Positions 20,169-20,946 of a stretch of 20,946 nucleotides of DNA are shown here, in pieces. Each line of letters starts with the position of its first letter. Position 1 is the first letter of the stretch. Position numbers and translations under genes: made by a program. The DNA is from JAGVGK01 sp038064935. Lineage in GTDB: Bacteria; Patescibacteriota; Minisyncoccia; Phycocordibacterales; JACOZG01. The notes below the pieces were generated by a model. That model saw nothing but the letters and a program-made list of their open reading frames with translations. It did no database searches and had not been told where the DNA came from. The stretch is from positions 1 to 20,946 of the forward strand of contig JBBTRZ010000035.1 in NCBI GenBank assembly GCA_038064935.1, in the 5' to 3' direction.

Positions 20169-20397
20169 ACTTTTCCAAATAAGCGATTGCGTCTTTAGCG
20201 TTATCGAAACGCGGAGATAAATTGCGTCCCAATTTTACATCTTTCAATGCCGCTCTAAGTGAACGAGCGGTTCTCGAATTAGGGATTTCTAGAGTTGGGG
20301 CAAAAGTAACCGCCAATTCACTAGCCAGAAAAGGCTTGTGTTTTGGCGCGGCTTGTTTCAACTTATTATCTATTTTTAATACCATTTGAGTAACCAT
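20158..20397 (-). CDS. Antitoxin of the RelE-type pair
   Basis: A 79-residue protein starting MVTQMVLKIDNKLKQAAPKH and ending FDNAKDAIAYLEKYAG. Its family is not obvious: the N-terminal VLKIDNKLKQAA resembles the arm of ribbon-helix-helix-like antitoxins, and the helical C-terminus with DAIAYLEKY should wrap the toxin. The ATG at 20397 is chosen because a near-perfect promoter ends seven bases upstream; an in-frame alternative at 20427 would fall inside its -35 box. It is placed before the toxin and overlaps it, as expected for a pair repressed by its own product. Confidence 0.75.
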   Translation of the reverse strand: MVTQMVLKIDNKLKQAAPKHKPFLASELAVTFAPTLEIPNSRTARSLRAALKDVKLGRNLSPRFDNAKDAIAYLEKYAG

Positions 20398-20404
20398 GAT
20401 GTTT

Positions 20405-20432
20405 AGTATATGCAGGATTACCCCCATGTCAA
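20405..20432 (-). promoter_or_regulatory. Promoter of the RelBE-type pair
   Basis: On the minus strand a perfect TTGACA (20432-20427), 16 bases, then TATACT (20410-20405), then seven bases to the ATG at 20397. It is the strongest match to the standard sigma-70 consensus in the window. Confidence 0.65.
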
Positions 20433-20440
20433 TCGGAAAT

Positions 20441-20479
20441 AAAAAACAGCGGGGGCGTTATCGAAACGCCTCCCGCTGT
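20441..20479 (-). terminator. Terminator of the gene at 20519-20782
   Basis: On the minus strand ACAGCGGGAGGCGTTT pairs with the right arm ending CCCCCGCTGT (stem about 14 pairs with one bulged base), followed by a run of six T and ATTTCC. It lies 40 bases after the stop. Confidence 0.8.
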
Positions 20480-20518
20480 GTCCACTGCTCGTGCCTCCCT
20501 CTGGCCTACCACTTTCGC

Positions 20519-20782
20519 TCATGATTCTTGGGCGGATCTCGATCGAAAAGTCTCTTTCATGAGATTACTCATGACCCTTTCGGCTTTTTCCTGCCCAAAC
20601 AATTTAACGAGGGCGTCGCCCAAACTCACACCCCGCCCCCGCGCCTGATGGATAGTCCCAATGAAAGTTGCCATAACCTCCAGGCCAAGCGTGGCCACTG
20701 TGTCACCGTCGAAAACCATTTCGGCGTCGGTAGCACCATTGACATACACGTGCGTAGGATCGTCGCCGATGCTCGGCAACAC
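20519..20782 (-). CDS. Hypothetical protein
   Basis: Family not recognised. The 87-residue protein starts at GTG 20782 with AGGAGA ten bases upstream. The first part is strand-rich and acidic (GDDPTHVYVNGATDAEMVFDGD), the second helical (LGLEVMATFIGTIHQARGRG, then SLGDALVKLFGQEKAERVMSNLM). It has no Cys, signal or membrane segment. It is a single-gene unit: a TTGACA-17-ATAATT promoter with TGC extension lies upstream at 20859-20887 and a strong terminator follows. Its leader is unusually long for this window (about 70 bases) and contains an overlapping small frame from ATG 20840 preceded by AGAAGGA, which could be a leader peptide or mean that the true gene is frameshifted. Confidence 0.5.
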   Translation of the reverse strand: MLPSIGDDPTHVYVNGATDAEMVFDGDTVATLGLEVMATFIGTIHQARGRGVSLGDALVKLFGQEKAERVMSNLMKETFRSRSAQES

Positions 20783-20858
20783 CTGTTTGATTTCTCCTGT
20801 TAATGTCCATATTTTGAGCCAGCCACGCGGCCGACTCCATAATTTCGAAATCCTTCTG

Positions 20859-20887
20859 AATTATGCACCTAATCTAATTTTTGTCAA
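20859..20887 (-). promoter_or_regulatory. Promoter of the hypothetical gene at 20519
   Basis: TTGACA (20887-20882), 17 bases, ATAATT (20864-20859) preceded by TGC. Transcription would start near 20852, about 70 bases before the GTG start. Confidence 0.55.
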
Positions 20888-20946
20888 TTGCTGCACTGGC
20901 CTAGTGTACAGTTGACAGTCAGGCGGGGGCGGAAAAACATGAGTAC

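Noticed and set aside
20912..20946. Start of a plus-strand gene at ATG 20940 with TTGACA upstream
   Set aside because: Only two codons are inside the window and no -10 box fits the spacing, so nothing can be claimed.
1..20946. CRISPR array, tRNA, rRNA or riboswitch
   Set aside because: No regularly spaced direct repeats, no cloverleaf with a TTCGA-type arm and no recognisable riboswitch core were seen on reading; a covariance-model scan was not possible here.

Overview
The window reads as a stretch of chromosome around the replication origin of a Candidate Phyla Radiation bacterium, most likely Parcubacteria (Patescibacteria). The lineage is an inference from gene style: compact genes, weak Shine-Dalgarno signals, a secreted YadA-head-like fibre protein, ORF6N and DinD genes, and many small toxin-antitoxin (TA) loci. 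TGA acts as a normal stop in tyrS, the penicillin-binding protein, comM and others, so the code is standard rather than the Gracilibacteria/SR1 variant.

Left part (1-6.6 kb): ruvC, a 45-codon very acidic protein, tyrS, a bifunctional class A penicillin-binding protein, a decayed PemI/PemK-type TA locus, a small DciA-like(?) protein and dnaN. Middle part (6.6-10.1 kb): an accessory block lying between dnaN and dnaA. It holds an intact AbiEii-type nucleotidyltransferase pair, a Doc/Fic locus whose toxin has lost its N-terminus, two remnants of fibre-type C-terminal coiled coils, and an intact 552-residue surface fibre protein. Core (10.1-12.8 kb): dnaA, a compact cluster of DnaA boxes (probable oriC), then rpmH-rnpA-yidC in the classical order.

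Right part (12.8-20.9 kb): an ORF6N-domain gene, a TPR-like gene interrupted by an in-frame TGA, dksA-like and comM, a small EamA/SMR-like membrane protein with an early amber codon, dinD, two coiled-coil proteins sharing a short motif (one membrane-anchored), rpsO followed by a NYN-domain nuclease gene, an intact RelB/RelE-type pair, and an unknown gene with its own promoter and terminator.

Three observations stand out. First, two different phage-antirepressor-like genes (ORF6N and DinD/BRO-N) each carry a perfect palindrome of 32-35 bp at about the same place in the reading frame, centred on a Gln codon just before a GG(R/K)R motif. Second, at least seven genes have an extended -10 box (TGnTAnnnT) ending only 6-9 bases before the start codon, which points to leaderless or nearly leaderless mRNAs as the default and helps to fix starts. 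Third, two TA loci have decayed in the same way: the antitoxin survives and the toxin has lost its N-terminal part at the junction.

I see no tRNA, rRNA, CRISPR array or insertion sequence.
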